Source: Rhodoferax sp. | GTDB taxonomy: Bacteria; Pseudomonadota; Gammaproteobacteria; Burkholderiales; Burkholderiaceae_C | Direction of reading: 5' to 3' | DNA length: 16,032 nucleotides | Assembly: GCA_020048255.1 (NCBI GenBank) | Contig: JAIFMR010000086.1 | Span: 1 to 16,032 of the forward strand | In this document: one piece after another, positions 8,290-14,878 of the stretch | How the letters are laid out: each line of letters starts with the position of its first letter | Numbering within the stretch: the first letter of the stretch is position 1 | The notes under the pieces: generated by a model | Databases searched by the model: none | Told to the model about the DNA's origin: nothing | Seen by the model: the letters and a program-made list of their open reading frames with translations, nothing else | Translations under genes and position numbers: made by a program

Positions 8290-8859
8290 ATGACCCCCTT
8301 CAAATTGGTGATCCTGGATCGCGACGGAACCATCAACCACGACAGCGCCGAATTCATCAAGTCGGCCGACGAGTGGATACCCCTGCCCGGCGCACTTGAA
8401 GCCATTGCGCGATTGAACCATGCAGGTTGGCACGTGGTGGTGGCGTCCAATCAGTCAGGCTTGGGCCGGGGGCTTTTTGAGGTGTCTGATCTGAACGACA
8501 TTCACGCCAAGATGCATGAGCAACTGGGGGCTATTGGGGGGCGTATCGATGCAGTTTTTTATTGCCCACACACGCCTGATGACGCTTGTACCTGCCGCAA
8601 GCCGGCTGCGGGCTTGTTCGAACAAATTTCAGACCGTTATGGCATGGGGCTGAAAAACGTGCCGGCGGTAGGTGACTCGGCGCGCGATCTGGTCGCTGCT
8701 GTGGCCCTGGGCTGCGAGCCGCATCTGGTGCTGACAGGCAAGGGTCAGTCCTACAAGGGGCGTGCTTTGCCAGACACCTTCCCGGCGAACACGCGAATCC
8801 ATGCCGACTTGGGTGCTTTTGCCGACTATTGGCTCACCCGTGAGCCTGTGGCGGCTTGA
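8290..8859 (+). CDS. gmhB: D-glycero-beta-D-manno-heptose-1,7-bisphosphate 7-phosphatase
   Basis: The predicted protein has 189 residues (E. coli GmhB 191). It is a HAD-superfamily phosphatase removing the 7-phosphate in ADP-heptose synthesis, a cytoplasmic step towards the LPS inner core. Motif I is DRDGT (D10 nucleophile, D12 acid/base), motif II SNQSG, and motif III/IV CRKP and VGDSARD. The zinc loop that separates GmhB from histidinol phosphatase relatives is present: C92, H94, C100, C102. Its spacing is shorter than in E. coli, whose ligands are C92, H94, C107 and C109. A good ribosome site (AGAAAGG, 8277-8283) stands six bases before ATG 8290, and only 16 bases separate it from glyS, so it is in the operon. 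Confidence 0.94.
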   Translation: MTPFKLVILDRDGTINHDSAEFIKSADEWIPLPGALEAIARLNHAGWHVVVASNQSGLGRGLFEVSDLNDIHAKMHEQLGAIGGRIDAVFYCPHTPDDACTCRKPAAGLFEQISDRYGMGLKNVPAVGDSARDLVAAVALGCEPHLVLTGKGQSYKGRALPDTFPANTRIHADLGAFADYWLTREPVAA

Positions 8860-8886
8860 AGCGCCTGCCACGCCAAAGCATTTGTG

Positions 8887-9621
8887 ATGTCATTGCTTCG
8901 GTCGGTTTTGCACTTGCTCTGGATGGCCATCACGGTGATTCCGTGGGCCGTGGTTTTGCTGCTGGTATCTATGGTGGCGCCGCGCACCACGGTGTGGTGG
9001 GTGGCAGTGAGCTGGTTTCGCGTGGTGATGTGGGGCACGCGGGTGATTTTGGGCGTACGCATGGAAGTGCAGGGCATGGACAACCTGCCGCTGGGCCGAG
9101 CCAGCGCGGCGGTGTTGTTGTCCAAACACCAGTCCACGCTGGAGACCCTCTGGTTGCCCACCCTGATGACGCATCCACTGGCATTTGTCTTCAAGCGCGA
9201 GTTGTTGAAGATTCCGTTTTTTGGCTGGTCCATGGCACGTCTGGACATGATCCATATCGACCGCGAATCACGTGCTGCGGCCATGAAGCATGTGATTGAA
9301 CAGGGCTGCCGGTTGCTGTCGCACGGGACCTGGGTCATCATGTTTCCGGAAGGCACCCGCATGCCGCGTGGCGATGTGGGCACGTACCAGACCGCAGGCA
9401 CCCGTTTGGCAGTCGAGAGTGGCGCGCCGGTGGTGCCGATTGCCGTGGCCACCGCTCGCTGTTGGCCGCGCGAGGGTTTTGTCAAACATCCCGGTGTGGT
9501 CAGGGTGTCGATTGGGCCACTCATGCCGAGCCAGGGGCGTGACCCCAAAGCCTTGATGCGCGAAGCCCAAGCCTGGATCGAGGCCGAGATGCGGCGCATC
9601 GATCCTGAAGCCTATCCTTGA
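8887..9621 (+). CDS. plsC: 1-acyl-sn-glycerol-3-phosphate acyltransferase (PlsC family)
   Basis: The predicted protein has 244 residues. It transfers an acyl chain to lysophosphatidic acid to give phosphatidic acid at the inner membrane. The first 60 residues hold hydrophobic membrane segments (HLLWMAITVIPWAVVLLLVS and a second near 36-54). The catalytic block I is KHQSTLET, giving H(X4)E (H81, E86) rather than the textbook H(X4)D. Block II is FKRELLKIPFFGW, block III FPEGTR (153-158), and block IV VPIAVAT. I chose ATG 8887; GTG 8884 immediately before it is an alternative and neither has a strong ribosome site. It lies 27 bases after gmhB and overlaps a possible TTG start of the next gene, so it is an operon member. 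Acyl specificity cannot be read from sequence. Confidence 0.92.
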   Translation: MSLLRSVLHLLWMAITVIPWAVVLLLVSMVAPRTTVWWVAVSWFRVVMWGTRVILGVRMEVQGMDNLPLGRASAAVLLSKHQSTLETLWLPTLMTHPLAFVFKRELLKIPFFGWSMARLDMIHIDRESRAAAMKHVIEQGCRLLSHGTWVIMFPEGTRMPRGDVGTYQTAGTRLAVESGAPVVPIAVATARCWPREGFVKHPGVVRVSIGPLMPSQGRDPKALMREAQAWIEAEMRRIDPEAYP

Positions 9622-9641
9622 GCGCGAATCCGCTCAGAGTC

Positions 9642-10547
9642 ATGCATCCCCTGCTTCGCTTCACGCTGGATTTATTTGAGCCAAATCAAGCGCAAGACCA
9701 CGCACCTTCTGTGCAAGATGCTTCAAAAAAGATAGTAAATCCTGTTTCTGGCCGTACCCAGTCGCGTGCCTTGACGCCGCTGGTCATGTCAGCAGACGCG
9801 GCGCACTTCCGCCACCCACGGGCCAGCCGCGAGATTCGCCTGGCGCATGCACTGATTGGCTACGAGTTCAAGCGCGGTCAGCGGCGCAGCATTGGCTTTA
9901 GCGTGGGGCCGGATGGCCTGGCGGTCCGGGCGCCCAAGTGGGTTCCCTTGGTTGAGGTGGATGCCGCCCTGCAGGCCAAGGCCCCCTGGATTTTGCGCAA
10001 ACTCCAGGAGTCTCGCGAGCGGCATGCCCAACTGGCAGCGCAAGCCATCACCTGGTGTGATGGGGCTAGCCTGCCTTACCTGGGCCAGGCGCTCACCATC
10101 AAACTGGATCCCGAACGCCGTTTCGCGGCTGGTGGCGCAGAGTTTGATGAGGTAACGCTGACCCTGCACATCAGCCTGCCGCACAACGCCAGCCCCGACC
10201 AGATTCGAGACCGCGTTCAGGCCTGGCTGATGCAGCAGGCCAAGTGGATTTTTCAGCAGCGGCTGGATCACTTTGCGCCCCGGGTGGGCGTGCAATGGAA
10301 AAAGCTCTCGCTCAGCAACGCGGCAACCCGCTGGGGCAGTGCCCGCGTGGACGGCTCGATCCGACTCAACTGGCGGCTGGTGCACTTCAGGCTGTCGGTG
10401 TTGGACTACGTGGTAGCGCATGAGCTCAGCCACTTGCGGGTGATGGACCACAGCCCTAGGTTTTGGGACACGGTGCGCGCGGTGGTGCCAGACTATGCGG
10501 CGCTGCGCCAGCAACTTAAGAGTGAGGCGCCGCCGCATTGGCGTTGA
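9642..10547 (+). CDS. YgjP/DUF45-like zinc metal-dependent hydrolase
   Basis: The predicted protein has 301 residues. The C-terminal half matches the YgjP/DUF45 (M48-like) family: YVVAHELSHLRVMDHSPRFW carries HExxH (H260, E261, H264) and a probable third zinc ligand at H270. Upstream family marks include REIRLAHALIGYEFKRGQRRSIGFSV, the PKW segment and SNAATRWGSAR. No signal peptide is seen, so it is probably cytoplasmic; substrate and physiological role are unknown. The first 60 or so residues are not obviously conserved. I prefer ATG 9642; a TTG at 9618, overlapping the plsC stop, would add eight residues. It is the last gene of the glyQ operon in this window, with no clear terminator after it. 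Confidence 0.85.
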   Translation: MHPLLRFTLDLFEPNQAQDHAPSVQDASKKIVNPVSGRTQSRALTPLVMSADAAHFRHPRASREIRLAHALIGYEFKRGQRRSIGFSVGPDGLAVRAPKWVPLVEVDAALQAKAPWILRKLQESRERHAQLAAQAITWCDGASLPYLGQALTIKLDPERRFAAGGAEFDEVTLTLHISLPHNASPDQIRDRVQAWLMQQAKWIFQQRLDHFAPRVGVQWKKLSLSNAATRWGSARVDGSIRLNWRLVHFRLSVLDYVVAHELSHLRVMDHSPRFWDTVRAVVPDYAALRQQLKSEAPPHWR

Positions 10548-10554
10548 TGGCTGC

Positions 10555-10583
10555 TTCAATGTCGCGACACGCATCAGTAGAAT
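10555..10583 (+). promoter_or_regulatory. Candidate sigma-70 promoter for the lipoprotein/MORN gene pair
   Basis: A -10 candidate TAGAAT (10578-10583, five of six consensus bases) is preceded at 17 bases by a poor -35 candidate TTCAAT (10555-10560). It sits in the 66-base gap after the hydrolase gene and 31 bases before the lipoprotein ATG. A 10-base palindrome (TGTCGCGACA, 10560-10569) lies in the spacer. Confidence 0.3.
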
Positions 10584-10613
10584 TTGTTGTTTGTATTACC
10601 TGAGATATTCACC

Positions 10614-11948
10614 ATGCATCGGCTTGTTCTTTGGTTTGTTGTCCTGTTGCTGACGGCCTGTGCAGCACCCAAGTACACGGTGGACGATGGACGCAAGGTG
10701 GATGAAGCCTTGTTGGGGCACATTCGCAGTTATGGCGCGGGCGAGCAGGCCCTGCGCCCGGCCATTTCGCGGTCCGCCGCTTTGCAAGATCCTGAGTGTG
10801 ATACCCAATGGGAGTTGCCGTTTTCTGTGGCCAGCAGTGACGCCTGGAGTGCTGACGACCGGGTGGCCTGGGTGCGCGGCCTGGGCGTTGACGAGCGGCT
10901 CACAGTGGTTGGTGTCGCCAGTCAAGCCCCGTTGCAGTTGCGTGACAAGTTGCAAGAGGTTGATGGCTACAGCCGGGACAGTGCCGAACAAATGCTGCTG
11001 GAGTTGGTAGACCGGCGCGATGCCGGGCGCCCCTTCAATGTGAAGTTGTCCACCGGTAAGGTGGTGCGCATCGAGCCTTTCAAGGTGTGCCGCGGTTACA
11101 CCCGGCTGGCACCGCCCAACAGCCCGCAAACCCAGGACTATCACTGGCTGCTGAGTGTGCATCCGCTCGAAGTTGCCCAGGTCAACCTGACACCAGATGA
11201 AGCTTTATGGACGGTATTGTGGACGCAGGGGGTGTCCGAAGAAGGCGGCGCCCGCATGAAAACCTACCACTACGGCAGCAAGGTGGTGGGTACCCTGTAC
11301 AACATCTTCACCATTGCCTCGGGCATCAAGGGCGCAGCTCTCGCGGCGGATGCGGCCATTGCTGCAGCACAGACTGCCGCCACCGGGGTCGCAACGGAAC
11401 TTCTCAAAAAGCAGCTGATCGAGCAAGCCACGGCTGCGGCGGCGTCAAGGATGCGCGAAGAAATGGTGGGTGTGGCGCGCAAATTGACGCAACAGCAGGT
11501 GATAGGCGCCATGCAGGCCGCTGCCGCCAACCGGGGGTCTTTGTCAGGCGTGGCCTGGGTGGCTGCCACGGTGTTTGAAAAGGCCGACGCCTGGGCTTAC
11601 ACCCGCCTGGAAAAGCTCAGGGCTGACCCCTTGGCGGGATTTTCCTTGCACCAGAAACTCATTGAAAAGGGCTGGGCCGGCAATTCGATGTTGCTCGATT
11701 CCGATCGCTTGACGGCCTTGAACACGCTGGCCGAAAAGCAGGGGCGCGGGGACGATGTGGTGGCGATTTTGCAAGGCATCAAACCCGAAACGTTGCAGTT
11801 GGCCCTGGCCGACATGCCGGTGGCGTCGGCCCCCAGTGGTTTCTCTTACGAAGACCCGACTGAACTCGCCAATAGCACGCAGCCTTTTGCGCGTGGGTTG
11901 ATTGATGGCATGCTCAGCATGCCTGTGGCTTCAGCAAAAACACCCTAG
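10614..11948 (+). CDS. Outer-membrane lipoprotein; PDZ-like domain plus degenerate M48-like region, function unknown
   Basis: The predicted protein has 444 residues. It begins with a lipoprotein signal (hydrophobic stretch, lipobox LTAC, Cys16); alanine at +2 predicts sorting to the outer membrane. I chose ATG 10614 because it opens the signal; a TTG at 10584 would add ten unlikely residues. Residues about 90-159 (LGVDERLTVVGVA, DKLQEVDG, FNVKLSTGKVVRIEPFKVC) resemble a PDZ domain as found in PDZ-M48 lipoproteins. C62 and C159, the only other cysteines, may form a disulfide. Where such proteases have DEL...HExxH, this has DEALWTVLWTQGV (D195-V207), so zinc-binding residues are absent. An Ala-rich, weakly hydrophobic helical stretch follows (about 226-262). 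The homology to M48 proteins is my inference from pattern, not a search. The gene sits ten bases before the MORN gene and is probably cotranscribed with it. Confidence 0.72.
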   Translation: MHRLVLWFVVLLLTACAAPKYTVDDGRKVDEALLGHIRSYGAGEQALRPAISRSAALQDPECDTQWELPFSVASSDAWSADDRVAWVRGLGVDERLTVVGVASQAPLQLRDKLQEVDGYSRDSAEQMLLELVDRRDAGRPFNVKLSTGKVVRIEPFKVCRGYTRLAPPNSPQTQDYHWLLSVHPLEVAQVNLTPDEALWTVLWTQGVSEEGGARMKTYHYGSKVVGTLYNIFTIASGIKGAALAADAAIAAAQTAATGVATELLKKQLIEQATAAAASRMREEMVGVARKLTQQQVIGAMQAAAANRGSLSGVAWVAATVFEKADAWAYTRLEKLRADPLAGFSLHQKLIEKGWAGNSMLLDSDRLTALNTLAEKQGRGDDVVAILQGIKPETLQLALADMPVASAPSGFSYEDPTELANSTQPFARGLIDGMLSMPVASAKTP

Positions 11949-11950
11949 AC

Positions 11951-11954
11951 AAGG
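11951..11954 (+). promoter_or_regulatory. Ribosome binding site AAGG deciding the MORN-protein start
   Basis: AAGG lies four bases before ATG 11959, in the ten-base gap after the lipoprotein stop. It supports this ATG over longer in-frame extensions that begin inside the lipoprotein gene and would bury the signal peptide. Confidence 0.5.
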
Positions 11955-11958
11955 TTTT

Positions 11959-13818
11959 ATGACAGCGCATGCATTTCTTCGCCCTGGTTTGATTTTTAGC
12001 TTGTTGGCTGCGTGGCTGAGTTTGGCGCCTGCTCAAACGCTGGCGCCTGCGCCTGCAACAACACCTGCGCTGGTACCGGCGCTTCCAACTGCTTCTGCCC
12101 CCGCGGTGGCGGCGCCCACGGCGCAAATGACGGCACCCATTGAACCCACTGCCGCGCTGGCGTCCACTCCGGTGGTGGCTGCGCCACCGGTGTTGGCCGG
12201 GTGCAGGCCACTGTCTGACCAAGCCATGGCCAAAGACCTGGCTGCCGTCACGGCGCAGTCCAAAAAGGCGGATCTGGCAGAGCAGGTCAGGCTTTTCAAA
12301 GAGGCGATCGACCTGTGGACTCAGGCGGTTGTCCAATGTGAGGGGCGCCCCAAAGAGCGGGCACAGCGCAACCGCGAGGACGATCAGCAAATGCTCGATC
12401 GGGTGTCTGAAAAACTGGACTCGGGTCCGCAGTGCGCGGCGGCACACAAGGATGCCAGCGCCTTGCAGGATATCGCCAGGCAGGCCTTGACGGAGCGTCG
12501 TTGGTCCGAGGCGGCGTCCTTGTTTCGCAAGGCTGAAAACATGTGGGACTTTGCCTCCGAGCGTTGTGCCGGTACTCAGCAGCAGGATGCCAACAACCGG
12601 CGTGAACAGTCGGCCCAGGACGGCCACAACGCCCAATTCTGTGCGCCTTTGTTTGAAAAGGCCCGCGAGCACACGCAAAAGCTGCGCAGCGTCGCGGCAA
12701 CCTTGTCCAAGGAAGACAAGCAGGATGCCCAAATGGTGGCCGAGACGCTCTGGCGTGATGCACTGGGTCAATGCAAAGGCTCAGCGGTCAAGGACATTGC
12801 CTCCAACAATGCGCAAACCCTGGCGCGTGAACGGGGCACACCGTGGGTGGCCCGACTGGCGCCCGCGGTTCAAGCCCCCCAGGTTGCCAGCGCCGCGTCA
12901 CCGCTGGTCAATACACCGGTGACTGGTGCTCCCGAGCTTGCGGCCACGTCGATCCCGGTGCGCTCGGGTGCTGCAACCGCCCTGTCCCTGGCCGCACCGC
13001 TGACAGCAAAATCCCCCGCGAGTGCCTTGCCCCTGAACACGCCGACGGTGAGTTTGTTGCCCATTGCCCTGCCGATTGTTGCGTCTGCCAAGGCCGCTGA
13101 ATCAGAGGCACTGCAACCGGGTGACATGAGTGTGGGGTCGACCCGGTTTGTGGGCAAGTTTGCACGCGATGCCAATGCCACCTCGATTTCTGGCACGGGG
13201 CGGGTCACCTGGGCCACAGGCGATGTTTTTGAGGGCACCTTGGAAAAGGGGCTGCGTCAGGGCAAGGGCTCCATTGCCTGGGCGAATGGTCAGCGATATG
13301 ACGGTGACTGGTTCAACGACAAGCCCAGTGGCCATGGCAGGGTGCATTTCGCCAATGGCAATGATTACGAAGGCAAAGTCATCGACGCCACGCCGCAAGG
13401 GCTCGGCCACATGCGTTACGCCTCGGGCGACGTGTTTGATGGTTACTTCAAGGACGGCGAGCCCGATCCATCAGGTGTGTATGTCTGGCGCAATGGTCAG
13501 CGTTTTGATGGCGCCTGGAAAAATGGCCGACCCAACGGGCAAGGCAAACTCAAGTTTGCCAGTGGCAACCACTATGAAGGCACGGTCGTCAATGGTGTGC
13601 CGCAAGGGCAGGGCCGGATGGTGTTTTCGGGCGGTGAAATTTATGTGGGTCAATTTCAGGACGGCGAGCCCGACGGCGAAGGCACCTTCACCTGGACTTC
13701 GGGTGACAACTACGCGGGCCAGTGGAAAATGGGCAAGAAGCACGGCAAGGGTGTGTTTGCCTGGAAGACCGGTGACCGCTGGGAAGGCGTCTATGAAAAC
13801 GATGTCCAAAAGAACTAA
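11959..13818 (+). CDS. Exported protein with three Cys-bracketed helical repeats and nine MORN repeats
   Basis: The predicted protein has 619 residues. A signal peptide (hydrophobic core about 10-22, APA before Gln26) directs export. Residues 26-81 are Ala/Pro-rich. Residues 82-272 hold three helical, TPR-like repeats, each bracketed by a cysteine pair (C82/C127, C159/C203, C228/C272) and ending in a LW or MW...C-x-G motif. These six are the only cysteines, which suggests three periplasmic disulfides. A Pro/Ala/Val-rich linker (about 273-395) follows, then nine exact 23-residue MORN repeats (412-618). MORN repeats in other proteins bind membranes or proteins and form rigid beta-scaffolds; function here is unknown. 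The protein probably stays in the periplasm or attaches to the envelope. Ten bases separate it from the lipoprotein gene, so the two likely act together (inference). Confidence 0.85.
   Translation: MTAHAFLRPGLIFSLLAAWLSLAPAQTLAPAPATTPALVPALPTASAPAVAAPTAQMTAPIEPTAALASTPVVAAPPVLAGCRPLSDQAMAKDLAAVTAQSKKADLAEQVRLFKEAIDLWTQAVVQCEGRPKERAQRNREDDQQMLDRVSEKLDSGPQCAAAHKDASALQDIARQALTERRWSEAASLFRKAENMWDFASERCAGTQQQDANNRREQSAQDGHNAQFCAPLFEKAREHTQKLRSVAATLSKEDKQDAQMVAETLWRDALGQCKGSAVKDIASNNAQTLARERGTPWVARLAPAVQAPQVASAASPLVNTPVTGAPELAATSIPVRSGAATALSLAAPLTAKSPASALPLNTPTVSLLPIALPIVASAKAAESEALQPGDMSVGSTRFVGKFARDANATSISGTGRVTWATGDVFEGTLEKGLRQGKGSIAWANGQRYDGDWFNDKPSGHGRVHFANGNDYEGKVIDATPQGLGHMRYASGDVFDGYFKDGEPDPSGVYVWRNGQRFDGAWKNGRPNGQGKLKFASGNHYEGTVVNGVPQGQGRMVFSGGEIYVGQFQDGEPDGEGTFTWTSGDNYAGQWKMGKKHGKGVFAWKTGDRWEGVYENDVQKN
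12202..12774 (+). repeat. Three Cys-bracketed helical repeats within the MORN protein
   Basis: The repeats span C82-C127 (12202-12339), C159-C203 (12433-12567) and C228-C272 (12640-12774), giving cysteine spacings of 46, 45 and 45 residues counted inclusively. Their ends align as DLWTQAVVQCEG, NMWDFASERCAG and TLWRDALGQCKG. Repeat starts are 77 and 69 residues apart. The second repeat (WSEAASLFRKAENMW) is the most TPR-like. Confidence 0.65.
13192..13812 (+). repeat. Nine tandem MORN repeats, 69 bases each, with a 207-base higher-order period
   Basis: Units start at 13192, 13261, 13330, 13399, 13468, 13537, 13606, 13675 and 13744, each exactly 69 bases. The typical unit is GxGxxxWxxGxxYxGxWxxGxPx. 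Unit 5 breaks the opening GxG (PSG). Units three apart resemble each other most: NGQRYDGDW/NGQRFDGAW (units 2, 5), PQGLG/PQGQG following units 3 and 6, and KDGEPD/QDGEPD (units 4, 7). A half-unit (FVGKFARDAN) precedes unit 1. Confidence 0.9.
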
Positions 13819-13861
13819 CCGCTTGGGCTGTCTGGTCTGAGCCGCCGGGTCTGCCACTATC

Positions 13862-13889
13862 GCGACAGCAATGGCGTATGCTGGATAAT
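13862..13889 (+). promoter_or_regulatory. Candidate sigma-70 promoter for the MerR-family regulator gene
   Basis: The -35 candidate GCGACA (13862-13867, four of six bases) is followed after 16 bases by the -10 candidate GATAAT (13884-13889, five of six). The predicted transcription start falls in the middle of the palindrome at 13889-13904, an arrangement suited to autorepression. Confidence 0.42.
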
Positions 13890-13904
13890 TGACGTTCACG
13901 TCAA
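13889..13904. promoter_or_regulatory. Perfect palindrome TTGACGTTCACGTCAA, probable operator of the MerR/LiuR regulator
   Basis: Two seven-base arms (TTGACGT and ACGTCAA) flank a two-base centre, 18 bases before the regulator's start. A perfect 7-2-7 repeat is unlikely by chance here. Its ACGT-centred half-sites resemble, as far as I recall, sites proposed for LiuR in proteobacteria. It overlaps the predicted transcription start. Confidence 0.65.
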
Positions 13905-13922
13905 CGGATCCCTTACAAGCGC

Positions 13923-14336
13923 ATGTCCTCCACTTACAGCATCAGTGATCTGGCCAAAGAGTTCGATCTGACCACGCGGGCCATGCGCTTTTATGAAGAC
14001 ATGGGCTTGCTGCAGCCGCTGCGCAGCGGCCCGGGTGGGCGCAACCGCGTCTACAGCGCCCGAGACCGAACACGCCTGAAGCTGACACTGCGGGCCAAAC
14101 GCCTGGGACTGAGTCTGACAGAGGCCAAAGACATCATCGATATGTATGACAGCCCACGCGACACCGCGGCCCAGCTGGAAAAGTTTTTGCTGGTGCTCAA
14201 CACGCATCAGCAGCAGCTTGAAGCCCAGATGAGCGACCTGCAGGCGAACATGGATGAACTGAAAGCTCATCAGTGTGAAGCCCGCGCGTTGTTGACCAAA
14301 GCCTTGCGCCGTTCGCCAATTCACTCGCCAGACTGA
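13923..14336 (+). CDS. liuR: MerR-family transcriptional regulator, probable LiuR (leucine/isovalerate catabolism)
   Basis: The predicted protein has 137 residues. It opens with the MerR winged helix (YSISDLAKEFDLTTRAMRFY, EDMGLLQP, RVYSARDRTRL), followed by a long helix for dimerisation (about 78-125) and a short tail. There is no metal-binding cysteine cluster: only one cysteine (HQCEAR), so it is not a mercury or copper sensor. Its placement just ahead of isovaleryl-CoA dehydrogenase, with a PaaI thioesterase between, points to LiuR, the regulator of branched-chain amino-acid breakdown in many proteobacteria; the symbol rests on this context. The palindrome at 13889-13904 overlaps its own predicted start of transcription, suggesting autorepression. 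The ribosome site before ATG 13923 is weak. Confidence 0.82.
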   Translation: MSSTYSISDLAKEFDLTTRAMRFYEDMGLLQPLRSGPGGRNRVYSARDRTRLKLTLRAKRLGLSLTEAKDIIDMYDSPRDTAAQLEKFLLVLNTHQQQLEAQMSDLQANMDELKAHQCEARALLTKALRRSPIHSPD

Positions 14337-14378
14337 GCCCATCGCCTGTCACCCCCCCCTTACCTCACTCACTTCAAT

Positions 14379-14831
14379 ATGTCCAATACTCACCCTTCCC
14401 ACCCCGCAGAGACGCCGCAACACCGTGTTCAGCGCAGTTTTGAACGACAGGGCCTGATGCGCCACCTGGGTGCCGAATTGCTGCGCGTTGTGCCTGGCGA
14501 ATGTGTTCTGACGCTGCCCTACTCCGACAAGGTCACCCAGCAGCAAGGTGCGTTTCATGGGGGGGTCATCGGTGCATTGGCGGACATTGCTGGTGGCTAC
14601 GCCGCGTTGACGATGGCGCCTGATGGCACTGAGGTGGTCAGCGTGGAATACAAGATTAATTTTTTGGCTCCTTGCCAAGGCGGTGAGCTGTGCGCCACCG
14701 GTCGCGTTGTGCGGGCCGGCAAGAAGATCATTGTCACCAGCGTCGAGGTCATGCATGTGGCTGACGATGGCAGTGAATCGCTGTGCGCCGTACTGCAGCA
14801 AACCGTGATGCCGGTGCCAAAAAACTACTGA
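14379..14831 (+). CDS. PaaI-family hotdog-fold acyl-CoA thioesterase
   Basis: The predicted protein has 150 residues, usual for the family. The hotdog signature QGAFHGGVIGALADIAGGYAA holds the conserved HGG (H60) and the acidic residue D69 that corresponds to the catalytic aspartate in PaaI-type enzymes. The later strand segments VVSVEYKINFLAP and GRVVRAGKKIIVTSVEV are also typical. It presumably hydrolyses acyl-CoA thioesters in the cytoplasm; lying between liuR and isovaleryl-CoA dehydrogenase, it may clear or buffer stalled acyl-CoA intermediates (inference). ATG 14379 follows the liuR stop by 42 bases, a gap that contains eight consecutive C (14352-14359). The ribosome site is weak. Substrate is not determined by sequence. 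Confidence 0.88.
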   Translation: MSNTHPSHPAETPQHRVQRSFERQGLMRHLGAELLRVVPGECVLTLPYSDKVTQQQGAFHGGVIGALADIAGGYAALTMAPDGTEVVSVEYKINFLAPCQGGELCATGRVVRAGKKIIVTSVEVMHVADDGSESLCAVLQQTVMPVPKNY

Positions 14832-14878
14832 CTTCTGTCACAACGAACAGAACCATTAAAAACCACTGGAGATCCACC

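Noticed and set aside
6771..8450. A long open frame (559 codons) on the minus strand
   Set aside because: It lies opposite glyS and the beginning of gmhB, whose protein sequences match known families; its translation shows no recognisable domain and is explained by codon bias of the real genes.
10560..10569. Palindrome TGTCGCGACA near the lipoprotein promoter candidate, echoed as TATCGCGACA at 13858
   Set aside because: Short GC-rich palindromes are common at this base composition and the two copies sit at different distances from their -10 candidates.
11914..12771. A 285-codon open frame on the minus strand opposite the MORN protein
   Set aside because: The translation is low-complexity Arg/Gly runs, mirror of Ala/Pro-rich coding; the + strand frame has a signal peptide, ribosome site and ordered repeats.
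13192..13812. Regular 69-base periodicity that might suggest a CRISPR array or satellite
   Set aside because: There are no spacers; the period is a whole number of codons and translates to MORN repeats.
14352..14359. Run of eight C between liuR and the thioesterase gene, possible phase-variation tract
   Set aside because: It is non-coding, short, and not placed in a promoter spacer that I can see; chance is enough to explain it.
14833..14852. Inverted repeat TTCTGT...ACAGAA right after the thioesterase stop
   Set aside because: The stem is six AT-rich pairs with an eight-base loop and no T-run, so neither a terminator nor an operator is supported.
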